NCBI GenBank assembly: GCA_021151625.1
Contig: JAGKWY010000099.1
Span: 1 to 13,819 of the forward strand
DNA length: 13,819 bases
From: Gammaproteobacteria bacterium
GTDB taxonomy: Bacteria; Pseudomonadota; Gammaproteobacteria; Pseudomonadales; Cellvibrionaceae
Direction of reading: 5' to 3'
The notes beneath the pieces are model-generated. The model ran no database searches. It saw only the letters and a program-made list of their open reading frames with translations, and was not told the origin of the DNA. Below, piece by piece: positions 1 to 8,184 of the stretch. Position 1 is the first letter of the stretch; each line of letters starts with the position of its first letter. A program made the translations under genes and the position numbers.

Positions 1-16
1 TTATTCCCGGTGCTTT

Positions 17-820
17 ATGGAACCCATGATTAACATCGCTTTGCGCGCTGGCCGCAAAGCTGCAGAATTGATTGAACGTGCCTTTGAACGCGTTGACCTA
101 CTCACTATCGAGACCAAAAGTCGCAATGATTTCGTTACCGAAGTCGATAAAGCGGCCGAAAAAGAAATTATCTATAACCTCCGCAAAGCCTACCCTGACC
201 ACAGCTTCCGTGGCGAAGAAGGCGGCTCCCAACCCGGCAAAAACTCCGATTACGAATGGATTATCGATCCACTCGATGGCACCACCAATTTCATTCACGG
301 TGTTCCGCATTTTTCTATTTCCATCGCCTGTAAATACAAAGGCCAGCTTGAACACGCGGTTGTGATTGATCCAATCAAACGCGAAGAATTCACTGCAAGC
401 CGTGGCCGTGGTGCGACCTTAAATGGCCGTCGCTTGCGTGTATCCAGTCGCCGCGGACTTGAAGGCGCATTGATCGGTACAGGCATCCCGTTTAGTGGTT
501 ATGCACTGGAACATATCGGCCCTTACCTCGCTTGCGTGCAGGAAATTGCCGGCCAAACATCCGGCATCCGCCGCTGCGGTTCTGCAGCACTGGATCTGGC
601 TTATGTAGCTGCAGGTCGCTTTGATGCATTCTGGGAAATGAATTTGAATGAGTGGGATATCGCTGGCGGCATCTTGCTGGTAAAAGAAGCCGGCGGTTTG
701 GTGAGCGACTTCAACGGTGGTGTTGATTACATGGAAACCGGTCACATAGTCTGCGGCTCACCCAAGGTATTCAAACCAATTTTGCAAATCGTGCAAAAAA
801 ACCTTGGTCACCTGAAATAA
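17..820 (+). CDS. suhB: Inositol-1-monophosphatase family protein SuhB
   Basis: Mg2+-dependent phosphatase of the inositol monophosphatase superfamily. It hydrolyses inositol-1-phosphate in the cytoplasm, and in E. coli the SuhB protein also joins the rRNA transcription antitermination complex (family knowledge). The 267-residue product has the usual family length. Visible motifs are GEEGG at 66-70, the metal-binding motif DPLDGTTNF at 84-92 (D84, D87), and the second motif WDIAGG at 213-218 with metal ligand D214. The N-terminus MEPMINIALRAGRKA aligns with the classical SuhB start, so the ATG at 17 is preferred over the next Met at residue 4, although no strong Shine-Dalgarno is visible in the 16 upstream bases. 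The promoter lies outside the window. The gene ends 20 bases before a strong hairpin terminator shared with the convergent chemoreceptor gene. Family assignment is very secure; the exact physiological role is inferred from orthologues. Confidence 0.95.
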   Translation: MEPMINIALRAGRKAAELIERAFERVDLLTIETKSRNDFVTEVDKAAEKEIIYNLRKAYPDHSFRGEEGGSQPGKNSDYEWIIDPLDGTTNFIHGVPHFSISIACKYKGQLEHAVVIDPIKREEFTASRGRGATLNGRRLRVSSRRGLEGALIGTGIPFSGYALEHIGPYLACVQEIAGQTSGIRRCGSAALDLAYVAAGRFDAFWEMNLNEWDIAGGILLVKEAGGLVSDFNGGVDYMETGHIVCGSPKVFKPILQIVQKNLGHLK

Positions 821-840
821 TTTTTTATTATTTTCATCCC

Positions 841-877
841 AAATAAAAACCGGAGCCAAGAGCTCCGGTTTTTATTT
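841..877. terminator. Bidirectional intrinsic terminator between suhB and the chemoreceptor gene
   Basis: A perfect inverted repeat with 16-base arms: AAATAAAAACCGGAGC at 841-856 and its exact complement at 862-877, with loop CAAGA. The GC core CCGGAGC/GCTCCGG is flanked by A and T runs, so either strand gives a hairpin followed by a U tract. It lies 20 bases after the suhB stop and 16 bases after the stop of the convergent - strand gene, as expected for a shared terminator. Confidence 0.92.
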
Positions 878-893
878 GAAGAAGCAGCAACAA

Positions 894-2534
894 TCAAACT
901 TTAAATTGCCCCACCAGCTGCCGCAACTGAATCGATAACTGATTCAGACGCTGGCTTTCTGTAGCAGTTTTTGATGCACCTTCGGCAGTGTTCATCGCCA
1001 ATGTATTAATTTGAACAAGGTTGCGATCAATTTCTGATGTGACTGAGCTTTGCTCTTCCGCTGCGGTCGCAATTTGCGTAGTCATATCAGCAATTTCCCT
1101 TACCGCCGAACTAATACTGGACAATGAATTCCCGGCATCGCTTGCCGAGGTGACTGCATCATGTGTAAGCACTTCGCTATTGCCCATTGCATTCACCACG
1201 TGCTGAACACCTGACTGCAATTTACCCAGCATTCCCTGAATATCACCTGTTGACTGCTGAGTCCTACTCGCCAGAGTTCTCACCTCATCAGCCACTACCG
1301 CAAAACCCCTGCCCTGTTCTCCAGCGCGCGCCGCTTCAATTGCCGCGTTGAGTGCAAGCAAATTGGTCTGCTCGGCAACACCACGAATTACATCAATCAC
1401 CGAAGTAACATTTTTCGCTTCACCTTCGAGCTTGGACATAAATTCTGCAGTTTCATGAATACGTGTTGCCAAGCCTTTTACGTGCTCAACGGCCACACGA
1501 ATACGCTCTTGCCCAGCTTCTGTAATTTCTGTGGCATCTTTGGTGTTTTGCGCAGTACTGCTAGTGTTGCGCGCAACCTCCTGAATCGCCATGGTCAATT
1601 CATTTACTGCAGTAACCACCATAGTAATTGCGTGGCATTGTTCATCAGCCGCCTTCTGGCTACTGCTAGACACACTGAGTAAAGACTCAGCGGCTTTGGA
1701 AACCTCATTGGTATTTTGTAAAACGCTGGCGATAATGCGCTGCAGCTTTTCCATAAACACATTGACATGCTCGGACAACTCACCCAGCTCATCTTTGGTC
1801 GTCACCGGAACACGGATGGTGAGATCGCCATCACCCTCGGCAATATTCTGTATCCGATCACTAATGCCACGCACCTGATTGGCAACCAGTAAGGGCAGGA
1901 AAAATGCGGCTAATAGACTTACTAGTGTGGCAATAACAACAATCGCCAATAATTGATGCGAGCTGCTTGTCAGGTTGTGGTCAATCTCTTGCGTGTATTC
2001 ATTTACATACACCAAACGTCCTTCTTGTAATTCATCTATGTAATCACGCAAATGCTGGAAGGCATCTGATGCAGCACCATAGGATTTTTGCAGAGCGGCA
2101 GCCTTACTCGTTTCATCACTCAGGCGCGCGCTATTGATCACATCATCGGCCTGGACCTTCCAGGCGTTGTAGCGCCGTGTAAACTCTTCGCGCTCGGCAG
2201 AGGTAGATGTATTGGAAAGTTCCAGCGATTGATAAACCCTGTCCTGCGCTTGTTTGGCGTTATCGGCCTGCTCAGTAAAGAGCGCACTATGTTGACTGGA
2301 ATCGACTTGCAAAAGCGCTCGCTCGGCAGTCAATGCCTGATATAAATCGCGGTCGGCTTGAATTAATAATTGAATTTCAGGCAGGTTTACTTTGGCAATT
2401 GCCTCGGCATTTCCCCCCAGAAGGCGACTGGTACTTATGGCATGGACGCCCATGTACAACACCAGTATCACTAACAACAACAGCGGAAGCCTGAGCTTCC
2501 AACGCAAACTTAATCCCTCGTACCAGGATAACAT
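894..2534 (-). CDS. Methyl-accepting chemotaxis protein (transmembrane chemoreceptor)
   Basis: Inner-membrane chemoreceptor that senses a ligand in the periplasm and controls CheA/CheW signalling to the flagellar motor or a related output. Numbering from the chosen start (546 residues): TM1 at about 16-33, a periplasmic part of about 160 residues that looks mostly helical and has the size of a four-helix-bundle sensor, TM2 at about 195-219, a HAMP domain at about 216-268, then the long cytoplasmic coiled coil. The highly conserved signalling tip, from EQTNLLALNAAIEAARAG through VVADEVR, lies at about 388-419. A likely methylation segment, ATAAEEQSS, is near 489-497. There is no C-terminal NWETF-type CheR tether. 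The ATG at 2534 is preferred to the one at 2546 because GAGG lies 6 bases upstream of it. The gene is downstream of gabD on the same strand after about 160 bases, so it may have its own promoter. The ligand cannot be read from the sequence. Confidence 0.95.
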   Translation of the reverse strand: MLSWYEGLSLRWKLRLPLLLLVILVLYMGVHAISTSRLLGGNAEAIAKVNLPEIQLLIQADRDLYQALTAERALLQVDSSQHSALFTEQADNAKQAQDRVYQSLELSNTSTSAEREEFTRRYNAWKVQADDVINSARLSDETSKAAALQKSYGAASDAFQHLRDYIDELQEGRLVYVNEYTQEIDHNLTSSSHQLLAIVVIATLVSLLAAFFLPLLVANQVRGISDRIQNIAEGDGDLTIRVPVTTKDELGELSEHVNVFMEKLQRIIASVLQNTNEVSKAAESLLSVSSSSQKAADEQCHAITMVVTAVNELTMAIQEVARNTSSTAQNTKDATEITEAGQERIRVAVEHVKGLATRIHETAEFMSKLEGEAKNVTSVIDVIRGVAEQTNLLALNAAIEAARAGEQGRGFAVVADEVRTLASRTQQSTGDIQGMLGKLQSGVQHVVNAMGNSEVLTHDAVTSASDAGNSLSSISSAVREIADMTTQIATAAEEQSSVTSEIDRNLVQINTLAMNTAEGASKTATESQRLNQLSIQLRQLVGQFKV

Positions 2535-2540
2535 GGCATA

Positions 2541-2544
2541 CCTC
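2541..2544 (-). promoter_or_regulatory. Shine-Dalgarno that decides the chemoreceptor start
   Basis: On the - strand GAGG is followed by a 6-base spacer and the ATG at 2534-2532. The earlier in-frame ATG at 2546-2544 overlaps this site and is preceded only by a weak GAAAG. The shorter form, starting MLSWYEGL, is therefore favoured; the difference is four residues. Confidence 0.7.
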
Positions 2545-2639
2545 ATTTACTTTCAACGAATCAAATTCCAGCAGATTGTGCTGGTACTAAAAGTCTAGTC
2601 GCAAATCAGGAAATTGCCCTGTTATAAGGCACTATTCAG

Positions 2640-2673
2640 CTATTAATACATAAAAACAGCCAGGTATTAATAC
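2640..2673. repeat. Two copies of an AT-rich palindrome upstream of the chemoreceptor gene
   Basis: GTATTAATAC at 2664-2673 is a perfect 10-base palindrome. CTATTAATAC at 2640-2649 matches it at 9 of 10 positions. The starts are 24 bases apart, a little over two helical turns, in the gap between the gabD stop and the chemoreceptor start. The arrangement could be a regulator binding site, but AT-rich chance repetition is also possible. I found no convincing sigma-28 or sigma-70 promoter beside it. Confidence 0.3.
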
Positions 2674-2695
2674 TCAGAGGAGGAACAAATAGTAA

Positions 2696-4180
2696 TCAGG
2701 AAAATGCTTCACAAAGATACTTAATATTGAGGTAATCATCCAACCCATAACGAGAGCCTTCTCGCCCCCAACCGGATTGTTTAATACCGCCAAAAGGGGC
2801 CGCTGCATTAGATAGCAACCCCGTATTGATTCCAAGCATACCCGTTTGCAATTGTTCTGAAAGACGCTTGATACGATTTGCATCGCGCGTATAAACATAG
2901 GCCGCCAAGCCATATTCCGAGGCATTCGCTAATTGGATCACCTGCTCTTCGGTGGCAAAACGAATCAGGCCAGCCACTGGCCCAAAAATTTCCTCACATA
3001 CAAGCCGAGCATCTTGCGGAACATCAACCAACAGCGCCGGTGGAAAGAAATTACCTTGTGCAAACGACTCAGCCGCAGATGTTTGAAAAGGCGTTTGAAT
3101 AGCCGCTTGATAAGCTATCCGAGCCCCGCGCTGCACAGCATCATCCACAAAGCTCTGCACTTTTTCCTTTGCACGCAAAGAAATTAATGGCCCGATAGTA
3201 ACCTCATCGGTAAAACCATTACCTAGCTTAAGTGTTTGCATAGCTGCTGTGAGTTTTTGGCAGAATGCATCGTAGATAGATTGATGAATATAAAAGCGAT
3301 TAGCGCAGACACAGGTCTGCCCGGCATTGCGAAATTTTGAGGCAATTGCGCCGGTGACTGCCGCATCCAGATCAGCATCCTCAAACACAATAAAAGGCGC
3401 ATTTCCTCCGAGCTCCAGAGTGATGCGTTTTACATCCGCTGCACATTGGGCTATTAACTTTTTGCCCACCGCCGTAGATCCAGTAAAGGATAATTTGCGC
3501 ACCAATATATTGGACGTAAAAACCTCGCCAATGGCCTGCGCCTGAGAGGAAGGTACTATGTTGATCACACCAGCAGGAATTCCGGCCTCTAAAGCCAGCT
3601 GCGCCAAGGCCAACGCAGACAGGGGAGTTTCTGCTGCGGGCTTGGCGATAACCGTACAACCTGCCGCCAGTGCAGGAGCCAGTTTGCGCGCAAGCATGGC
3701 ATTGGGAAAATTCCAGGGCGTAATAGTGGCAACCACACCCACAGGCTGCTTGGTAACTAAAATGCGTTGGTTGTTCGCAAGCGGAGGAATGACATCGCCA
3801 TAGATACGCTTCGCCTCTTCCGCAAACCATTCAATATAACTAGCGCCGTAGGCAATTTCGCCACGCGCTTCCGCAAGTGGCTTGCCCTGCTCAAGCGTCA
3901 GTAATTGTGCGAGTGATTCCTGGTTCTGCATCACCAGATCAAACCAGCAACGTAATAAACGACTGCGTTCACTTGCAGTTTTTTCTGCCCAGGTAATTTG
4001 TGCGCGTGCAGCGGCATTAATCGCACGCGTAGCGTCTGCAGGTGTGGCATCGGCAACCTGCGCAATTAATTCACCCGTTGCCGGATTCATGACAGCAAAC
4101 GTTTTTTCGTCAGCAGATGAACACCAATCTCCGTCAATGAATAATTTATTTTTTATGAAGGATGAATAGACTGCGATCAT
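2696..4180 (-). CDS. gabD: NAD(P)+-dependent succinate-semialdehyde dehydrogenase
   Basis: Cytoplasmic aldehyde dehydrogenase that oxidises succinate semialdehyde to succinate, the last step of GABA degradation. The 494-residue protein follows E. coli GabD closely over its whole length, with stretches such as LTLEQGKPLAEA and RKLSFTGST. Catalytic features visible: PWNF with N157, cofactor-binding K180, general base E256 in LELGGN, and nucleophile C290 in GQTCVCANR. C292, two residues on, gives the C-x-C arrangement that acts as a redox switch in some SSADHs. An in-frame TAG stands three codons before the ATG at 4180, so the gene cannot start earlier; the Shine-Dalgarno is weak (only a distant GGA). 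It starts 22 bases after the nhaP2 stop and is probably translated from the same message. No gabT or gabP is in the window. A related semialdehyde as substrate (for example glutarate semialdehyde) cannot be excluded. Confidence 0.93.
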   Translation of the reverse strand: MIAVYSSFIKNKLFIDGDWCSSADEKTFAVMNPATGELIAQVADATPADATRAINAAARAQITWAEKTASERSRLLRCWFDLVMQNQESLAQLLTLEQGKPLAEARGEIAYGASYIEWFAEEAKRIYGDVIPPLANNQRILVTKQPVGVVATITPWNFPNAMLARKLAPALAAGCTVIAKPAAETPLSALALAQLALEAGIPAGVINIVPSSQAQAIGEVFTSNILVRKLSFTGSTAVGKKLIAQCAADVKRITLELGGNAPFIVFEDADLDAAVTGAIASKFRNAGQTCVCANRFYIHQSIYDAFCQKLTAAMQTLKLGNGFTDEVTIGPLISLRAKEKVQSFVDDAVQRGARIAYQAAIQTPFQTSAAESFAQGNFFPPALLVDVPQDARLVCEEIFGPVAGLIRFATEEQVIQLANASEYGLAAYVYTRDANRIKRLSEQLQTGMLGINTGLLSNAAAPFGGIKQSGWGREGSRYGLDDYLNIKYLCEAFS

Positions 4181-4202
4181 GGCAAACTAAGTTCCAAAAA
4201 AA

Positions 4203-5930
4203 TTAACCGGGCTTTTTAGCGATAGGTTTAACACCCACTTTCAACACTGTGTTGCCATCCACTTCAGCAATGGTCCACAACATACCGCTCCACTCAGATT
4301 TATCGCCTACTACCGGTTTGCCACCCACCATCTCGGTAATTAGCCCACCCAGGGTTGTATGAGATTCGTAGCCTTTCATATCCAAACGATACAACATCGC
4401 CAGATCACGTAACTCTGCTTCCCCCTGAATAATAAAGTCACCAAAGAAACTGACATCCAAAGTACGTTTGGGCGCTTCACTAAATAATTTACCTAACGAG
4501 GGAAGATCATAATCATGGCCGATCACACATAAAATATCGCCCGCCATCAAGGTAGTACTACCAGATGGATGGAGTAATTCTTTATCGCGAAATAACGCGG
4601 CGATACGTGTATTGCCTGGCATTTTTAATTCGCGCAATGCTGCCCCGATACACCACTTTTCCGCGCCCAATTTATAAACAAACATCTCCCATTGACTGGT
4701 GACATGAATTTCCAAACCGGCGCGCGATATTGGCGATGGTGTCGCAGGAACCACTACCCCGGCTTTTTTCGCCGCCCACCCCAGAGTAGTCCCCTGAACA
4801 ACCAACGAAACCAGCACGATAAAAAAGGCCACATTAAAAAATAGCTGCGCATTTTCCAAACCCGCCATCAACGGAAATACCGCCAGGATTACCGGCACGG
4901 CACCACGCAACCCAACCCAGGAAATAAAAGTGCGCTCTTTAAAATTGAAGCTGCGGAAGGGTAAAAGGCCAACAAAAATAGACAACGGACGCGCAAACAA
5001 AATCATCCACAGCGATAACAACAACGCTGGTACAGCGATGGGCAATAATTGGCTGGGAGTGAGCAATAATCCCAACACCAGGAACATACCAATCTGGCTC
5101 AACCACGCCAGGCCATCAAACATGTGCAAAATGCCGTGACGGTTGCGAATGGGGCGATTACCCAACAACAATCCACACACATAAACCGTGAGAATACCGC
5201 TGCCGCCCAGAAAACTGGACAAGGCAAAGAGCATAATTCCACCGCTCACTGCCAGCAGCGGATACAAACCATCCGCAATCGTTAGGCGATTAATCAATTG
5301 CAACAACAGCCAGCCACCGCCCAACCCCAAGGCGATACCAATACCAAATTGCTGCGCAAAGCTACCCAGGACTCCCCAGGTAAAACTGGTTTGGCCGGCC
5401 GCAATCATCGCGATCAGGGTGACAGTAAGGAACACCGCCATAGGATCATTACTGCCCGATTCTATTTCCAGGGTTGAGCCGACGCGCTCGTTCAGACCTT
5501 TGCCATTGAGCAGGTTAAAAACCACAGCAGCATCCGTAGAACCCACTATGGCACCAATCAATAAGCCTTCAATCCAGGACAAATCAAACAACCAGGCCGC
5601 CGCAACACCGGTTAGACCCGAAGTAATCACCACGCCAACAGTCGCCAGAGACAAGGCTGGCCAGAGCGCAACACGGAAGGTTGCGGTACGGGTACGCATA
5701 CCGCCATCGAGCAGGATAATTGCCAGCGCCAGGTTACTCACCAGGTAGGCCGTAGAGTAATCGTTGAACACAATCCCGCCGGGGCCATCGACACCGGCGA
5801 TCATGCCCACTGCCAGGAAAATAACCAGAATAGGAATGCCAACGCGCGTAGAAATCGAACTGAGCAAGATACTGGCAGCAACCAGAATTGCCCCAACCAG
5901 TAAGATATTGTTGATTGTAGTAGCGTCCAA
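4203..5930 (-). CDS. nhaP2: Potassium/proton antiporter NhaP2 (CvrA), CPA1 family
   Basis: Inner-membrane cation/proton antiporter that exports K+ (or Na+) in exchange for H+ and helps control cell volume and pH. The 575-residue protein matches E. coli NhaP2 (about 578) almost end to end, including the N-terminus MDATTI. About a dozen hydrophobic segments fill residues 8-390. Conserved ion-path motifs are GSTDAAVVF around D133 and ESGSNDPMAVF with N161-D162. After the membrane part come an RCK_C/TrkA_C-like regulatory domain (about 403-485) and a CorC/HlyC-type transporter-associated domain (about 490-572), both standard in NhaP2. The start codon is TTG (5930-5928), supported by a good Shine-Dalgarno and the orthologous N-terminus. 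A promoter with a TTGACA -35 lies upstream. gabD follows after 22 bases. Confidence 0.95.
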   Translation of the reverse strand: MDATTINNILLVGAILVAASILLSSISTRVGIPILVIFLAVGMIAGVDGPGGIVFNDYSTAYLVSNLALAIILLDGGMRTRTATFRVALWPALSLATVGVVITSGLTGVAAAWLFDLSWIEGLLIGAIVGSTDAAVVFNLLNGKGLNERVGSTLEIESGSNDPMAVFLTVTLIAMIAAGQTSFTWGVLGSFAQQFGIGIALGLGGGWLLLQLINRLTIADGLYPLLAVSGGIMLFALSSFLGGSGILTVYVCGLLLGNRPIRNRHGILHMFDGLAWLSQIGMFLVLGLLLTPSQLLPIAVPALLLSLWMILFARPLSIFVGLLPFRSFNFKERTFISWVGLRGAVPVILAVFPLMAGLENAQLFFNVAFFIVLVSLVVQGTTLGWAAKKAGVVVPATPSPISRAGLEIHVTSQWEMFVYKLGAEKWCIGAALRELKMPGNTRIAALFRDKELLHPSGSTTLMAGDILCVIGHDYDLPSLGKLFSEAPKRTLDVSFFGDFIIQGEAELRDLAMLYRLDMKGYESHTTLGGLITEMVGGKPVVGDKSEWSGMLWTIAEVDGNTVLKVGVKPIAKKPG

Positions 5931-5937
5931 ACGGCGA

Positions 5938-5942
5938 TCCTT
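5938..5942 (-). promoter_or_regulatory. Shine-Dalgarno supporting the TTG start of nhaP2
   Basis: On the - strand AAGGA is followed by a 7-base spacer (TCGCCGT) and the TTG at 5930-5928. The good ribosome-binding site and the match of the encoded N-terminus to E. coli NhaP2 make this rare start codon credible. Confidence 0.75.
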
Positions 5943-5981
5943 TTATAAAATATCAATAAAAACAAATACTAATGAGATCGG

Positions 5982-6011
5982 ATTGTGCCCGTAGTAACCG
6001 GTTGCTGTCAA
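5982..6011 (-). promoter_or_regulatory. Candidate sigma-70 promoter of nhaP2 with an internal palindrome
   Basis: On the - strand a perfect -35 box TTGACA (6011-6006) is followed after 18 bases by CACAAT (5987-5982), a 4-of-6 match to the -10 consensus. Transcription would start about 45 bases before the TTG. The spacer contains the perfect 8-base palindrome AACCGGTT (5996-6003) inside a longer imperfect one, AGTAACCGGTTGCT (5993-6006), which touches the -35 box. That is a typical place for a repressor or MerR-type activator to bind. No experimental support. Confidence 0.4.
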
Positions 6012-6101
6012 AAAAACCAAGTCTCATAAGCATCAGTAAAGCTCATTATCCAGAAAAAAATAGTTGCCCTTATTTAGCGCAAATCCATCTGCTTTTCCGG
6101 C

Positions 6102-6107
6102 TATAAT
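6102..6107 (+). promoter_or_regulatory. Candidate -10 box of the RNase II gene promoter
   Basis: A perfect TATAAT lies 32 bases before the ATG at 6140. No good -35 hexamer is found at 16-18 bases upstream (GCAAAT or similar), and no TG extension is present, so this is a partial promoter match. It would give a short leader of about 25 bases. The ribosome-binding site before 6140 is also weak. Confidence 0.4.
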
Positions 6108-6139
6108 TCGCCCCATTCTCCTTATAAAAGTCGTACCCC

Positions 6140-8134
6140 ATGCTCAATAAAGATGCCCTGCAACAACTTTCCCAACTCAAAACTTCCATTGCTGCTGCCA
6201 AAGACATAGCCCAGGGCACAGTGCGCACTACCACCAAACGTTTTGGCTTCCTGATTCTGGCTGATGGCCGCGAGGCATTTATCGACCCGGAGCAGATGAT
6301 GCGCGTACTGCCCGACGATTTGGTAGAAGCGGAAATCAATACCAACAGCAAAGGCCAATATGAAGCGAAATTGCTCACACTGATCAAACCCGGCCTGAAA
6401 GAATTTGTTGGTCGCTATGTGAATAAAGGCACTACCGATTTTGTCGAGCCAGATGTAGCCAACTTCAATCGCTGGTTATTTATTCCCCAGCAGGAGCGCA
6501 AGGGTTTTGAAGTGGGCGATTTAATCCACTGCGAAATTGCTCGCCACCCGTTTAACAGCGAAGGCAAAACCCAGGTCCATATCATTAACAAATTGGGCAA
6601 GCCCGATGATGCCGGGGTAGAAAGCCGCTATAGCATTGCAAAATTCCAAATGCCATTCGAATGGCAAGCCCCGGCGCAAAACCAGGCGAGCAGTATTAAT
6701 TGGTCACCGCTGACCTTTGATAATGGCGAACAGGATTTAACGCACCTGCCCTTCGTGACTATTGATTCCGAAAACACACGTGATATGGACGATGCGATTT
6801 ATATCGCCGCCAATCAACAAGGCTGGGAATTAATCACCGCTATTGCCGACCCGAGTAAACACATTGATTTCGGCAGCCCGCTCGAACTCTCTGCACGCGA
6901 GCGCGCAAGCACACATTACATCCTCGGCCAAACAGTCACTATGTTGCCGGTGGATTTATCGCACGATACTTATTCACTCGTGCCGGAACAAAAACGTCCC
7001 GCTGTGATTTGCCGTATGCAAATCGCGCGCGATGGCACAATTACTCAATATGAATTTGCTGAGGCGCTGATTCGTTCGCAATGCAAATTGAGTTACCAGG
7101 GTGTTTACGATGCACTGATCAGCGATATATCGACACTCGCAGCACCAGCGCACGTGCACGATATGCTGGTAGAGTTACAAGCTTTTGCCCTGGCTCGTGC
7201 CACTTATCGCCAAGTCAATGCGCTGGTAATGGAAGAGCGTGCTGATTATGCGTTTGTATTAAACGACCAGAAAAAAATTGATCATATTGAAAAACGCGAA
7301 CGCAATATCGCGCACCGTATGATTGAAGAAGCCATGCTGGTTACCAATATTTGTGCGGGTGAATTATTTTTGCAGCACCCCGGCTATGGTATTTTCTCCA
7401 GCCATATCGGTTTCCGCGCAGAGCGAGTTGGTGACGCACAGGCCTTGGTGCAAGAAGATCGCCCGGATTTAACACCCGGTGATTTAACCCAACTGGAAAA
7501 TTTCACTGCCTTATTTCGCGAGCTGCGTGTAAACCCAACTAACAACGCCAGCAGTGCGCCACTGCATTCATTACTGCAACGCATGCTGCAAGCAGGCTCA
7601 TTGACCTTTGATCCTATTCCGCATTTTGGTTTGGGCTTTAAAGCCTACGCGATGGTAACTTCACCTATTCGTCGCTATAACGATTTATTTAATCACCTCG
7701 CCATTAAACGCATCCTGCGCGGCGAGCCACCGGTTGAAATCGAGGATAAAAAGCAATTTGCCGACGCATTACAAAACCAATTAAACACTGGCCGTCAGGC
7801 TTGCCGTTTCACTGAAAGTTGGCTGGGTTGCCAATACGCGGCACAACATATCGGCAGTTTGCATCAAGGCAGTATCGCGCTGGTTAACTCATTTGGTTTG
7901 GGCATTAAACTGGATGATTGGGGCCTGGATGGTTATGCACTACTCGCTCCCAAAGAAGGTGATGTAAAAGCGCAATTTGATTCACGCCGCTTAAGCCTTA
8001 CCATCGAAGGAAAAACCTGGCGCCTGGACGATAAGGTGTATGTGTTGGTGCAAGACGTTGATATTGAAAAACGCAAAATTGGTTTGGAAATTGTGAGCGA
8101 GGAAACCGCACAGCGTTTAAGTGCGTGGCTCTAA
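6140..8134 (+). CDS. rnb: RNase II-family 3'-5' exoribonuclease
   Basis: Processive hydrolytic 3'-5' exoribonuclease of the RNB superfamily, acting on single-stranded RNA in the cytoplasm. The 664-residue protein has N-terminal cold-shock-like RNA-binding domains (about 25-150), the RNB catalytic domain (about 200-535) and a C-terminal S1-like domain (about 570-650). The four catalytic acidic residues are in DSENTRDMDDA: D209, D215, D217 and D218, matching D201, D207, D209 and D210 of E. coli RNase II. Y260 in STHYILG corresponds to the base-stacking Tyr253, and R511 in TSPIRRY to Arg500. The length and the lack of an N-terminal helix-turn-helix extension and lysine-rich tail favour RNase II over RNase R (about 800 residues). 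It is divergent from nhaP2 and 50 bases ahead of the EVE-domain gene. The rnb symbol is by similarity; some databases would keep the generic VacB/RNase II name. Confidence 0.9.
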   Translation: MLNKDALQQLSQLKTSIAAAKDIAQGTVRTTTKRFGFLILADGREAFIDPEQMMRVLPDDLVEAEINTNSKGQYEAKLLTLIKPGLKEFVGRYVNKGTTDFVEPDVANFNRWLFIPQQERKGFEVGDLIHCEIARHPFNSEGKTQVHIINKLGKPDDAGVESRYSIAKFQMPFEWQAPAQNQASSINWSPLTFDNGEQDLTHLPFVTIDSENTRDMDDAIYIAANQQGWELITAIADPSKHIDFGSPLELSARERASTHYILGQTVTMLPVDLSHDTYSLVPEQKRPAVICRMQIARDGTITQYEFAEALIRSQCKLSYQGVYDALISDISTLAAPAHVHDMLVELQAFALARATYRQVNALVMEERADYAFVLNDQKKIDHIEKRERNIAHRMIEEAMLVTNICAGELFLQHPGYGIFSSHIGFRAERVGDAQALVQEDRPDLTPGDLTQLENFTALFRELRVNPTNNASSAPLHSLLQRMLQAGSLTFDPIPHFGLGFKAYAMVTSPIRRYNDLFNHLAIKRILRGEPPVEIEDKKQFADALQNQLNTGRQACRFTESWLGCQYAAQHIGSLHQGSIALVNSFGLGIKLDDWGLDGYALLAPKEGDVKAQFDSRRLSLTIEGKTWRLDDKVYVLVQDVDIEKRKIGLEIVSEETAQRLSAWL

Positions 8135-8184
8135 CCTGCATCTATTTCGCGGTATTAATTTCAATTTACTAAGGGAGATGATCT

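Noticed and set aside
2620..2630. GCCTTATAA on the - strand as a sigma-28 -10 box for the chemoreceptor gene
   Set aside because: It differs from GCCGATAA and no TAAAG-type -35 sits at the right distance; too weak to list as a promoter.
2675..2692. Strong Shine-Dalgarno-like AGAGGAGG on the + strand
   Set aside because: No start codon follows at a usable distance and the + strand downstream is antisense to gabD.
3381..3830. 149-codon open frame on the - strand overlapping gabD in another frame
   Set aside because: GabD is continuous and complete through this region, so a second frame on the same strand is a shadow and not a frameshifted piece.
5188..5748. 186-codon open frame on the + strand
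   Set aside because: Antisense to nhaP2, whose whole length matches the family; no motif or ribosome-binding site of its own.
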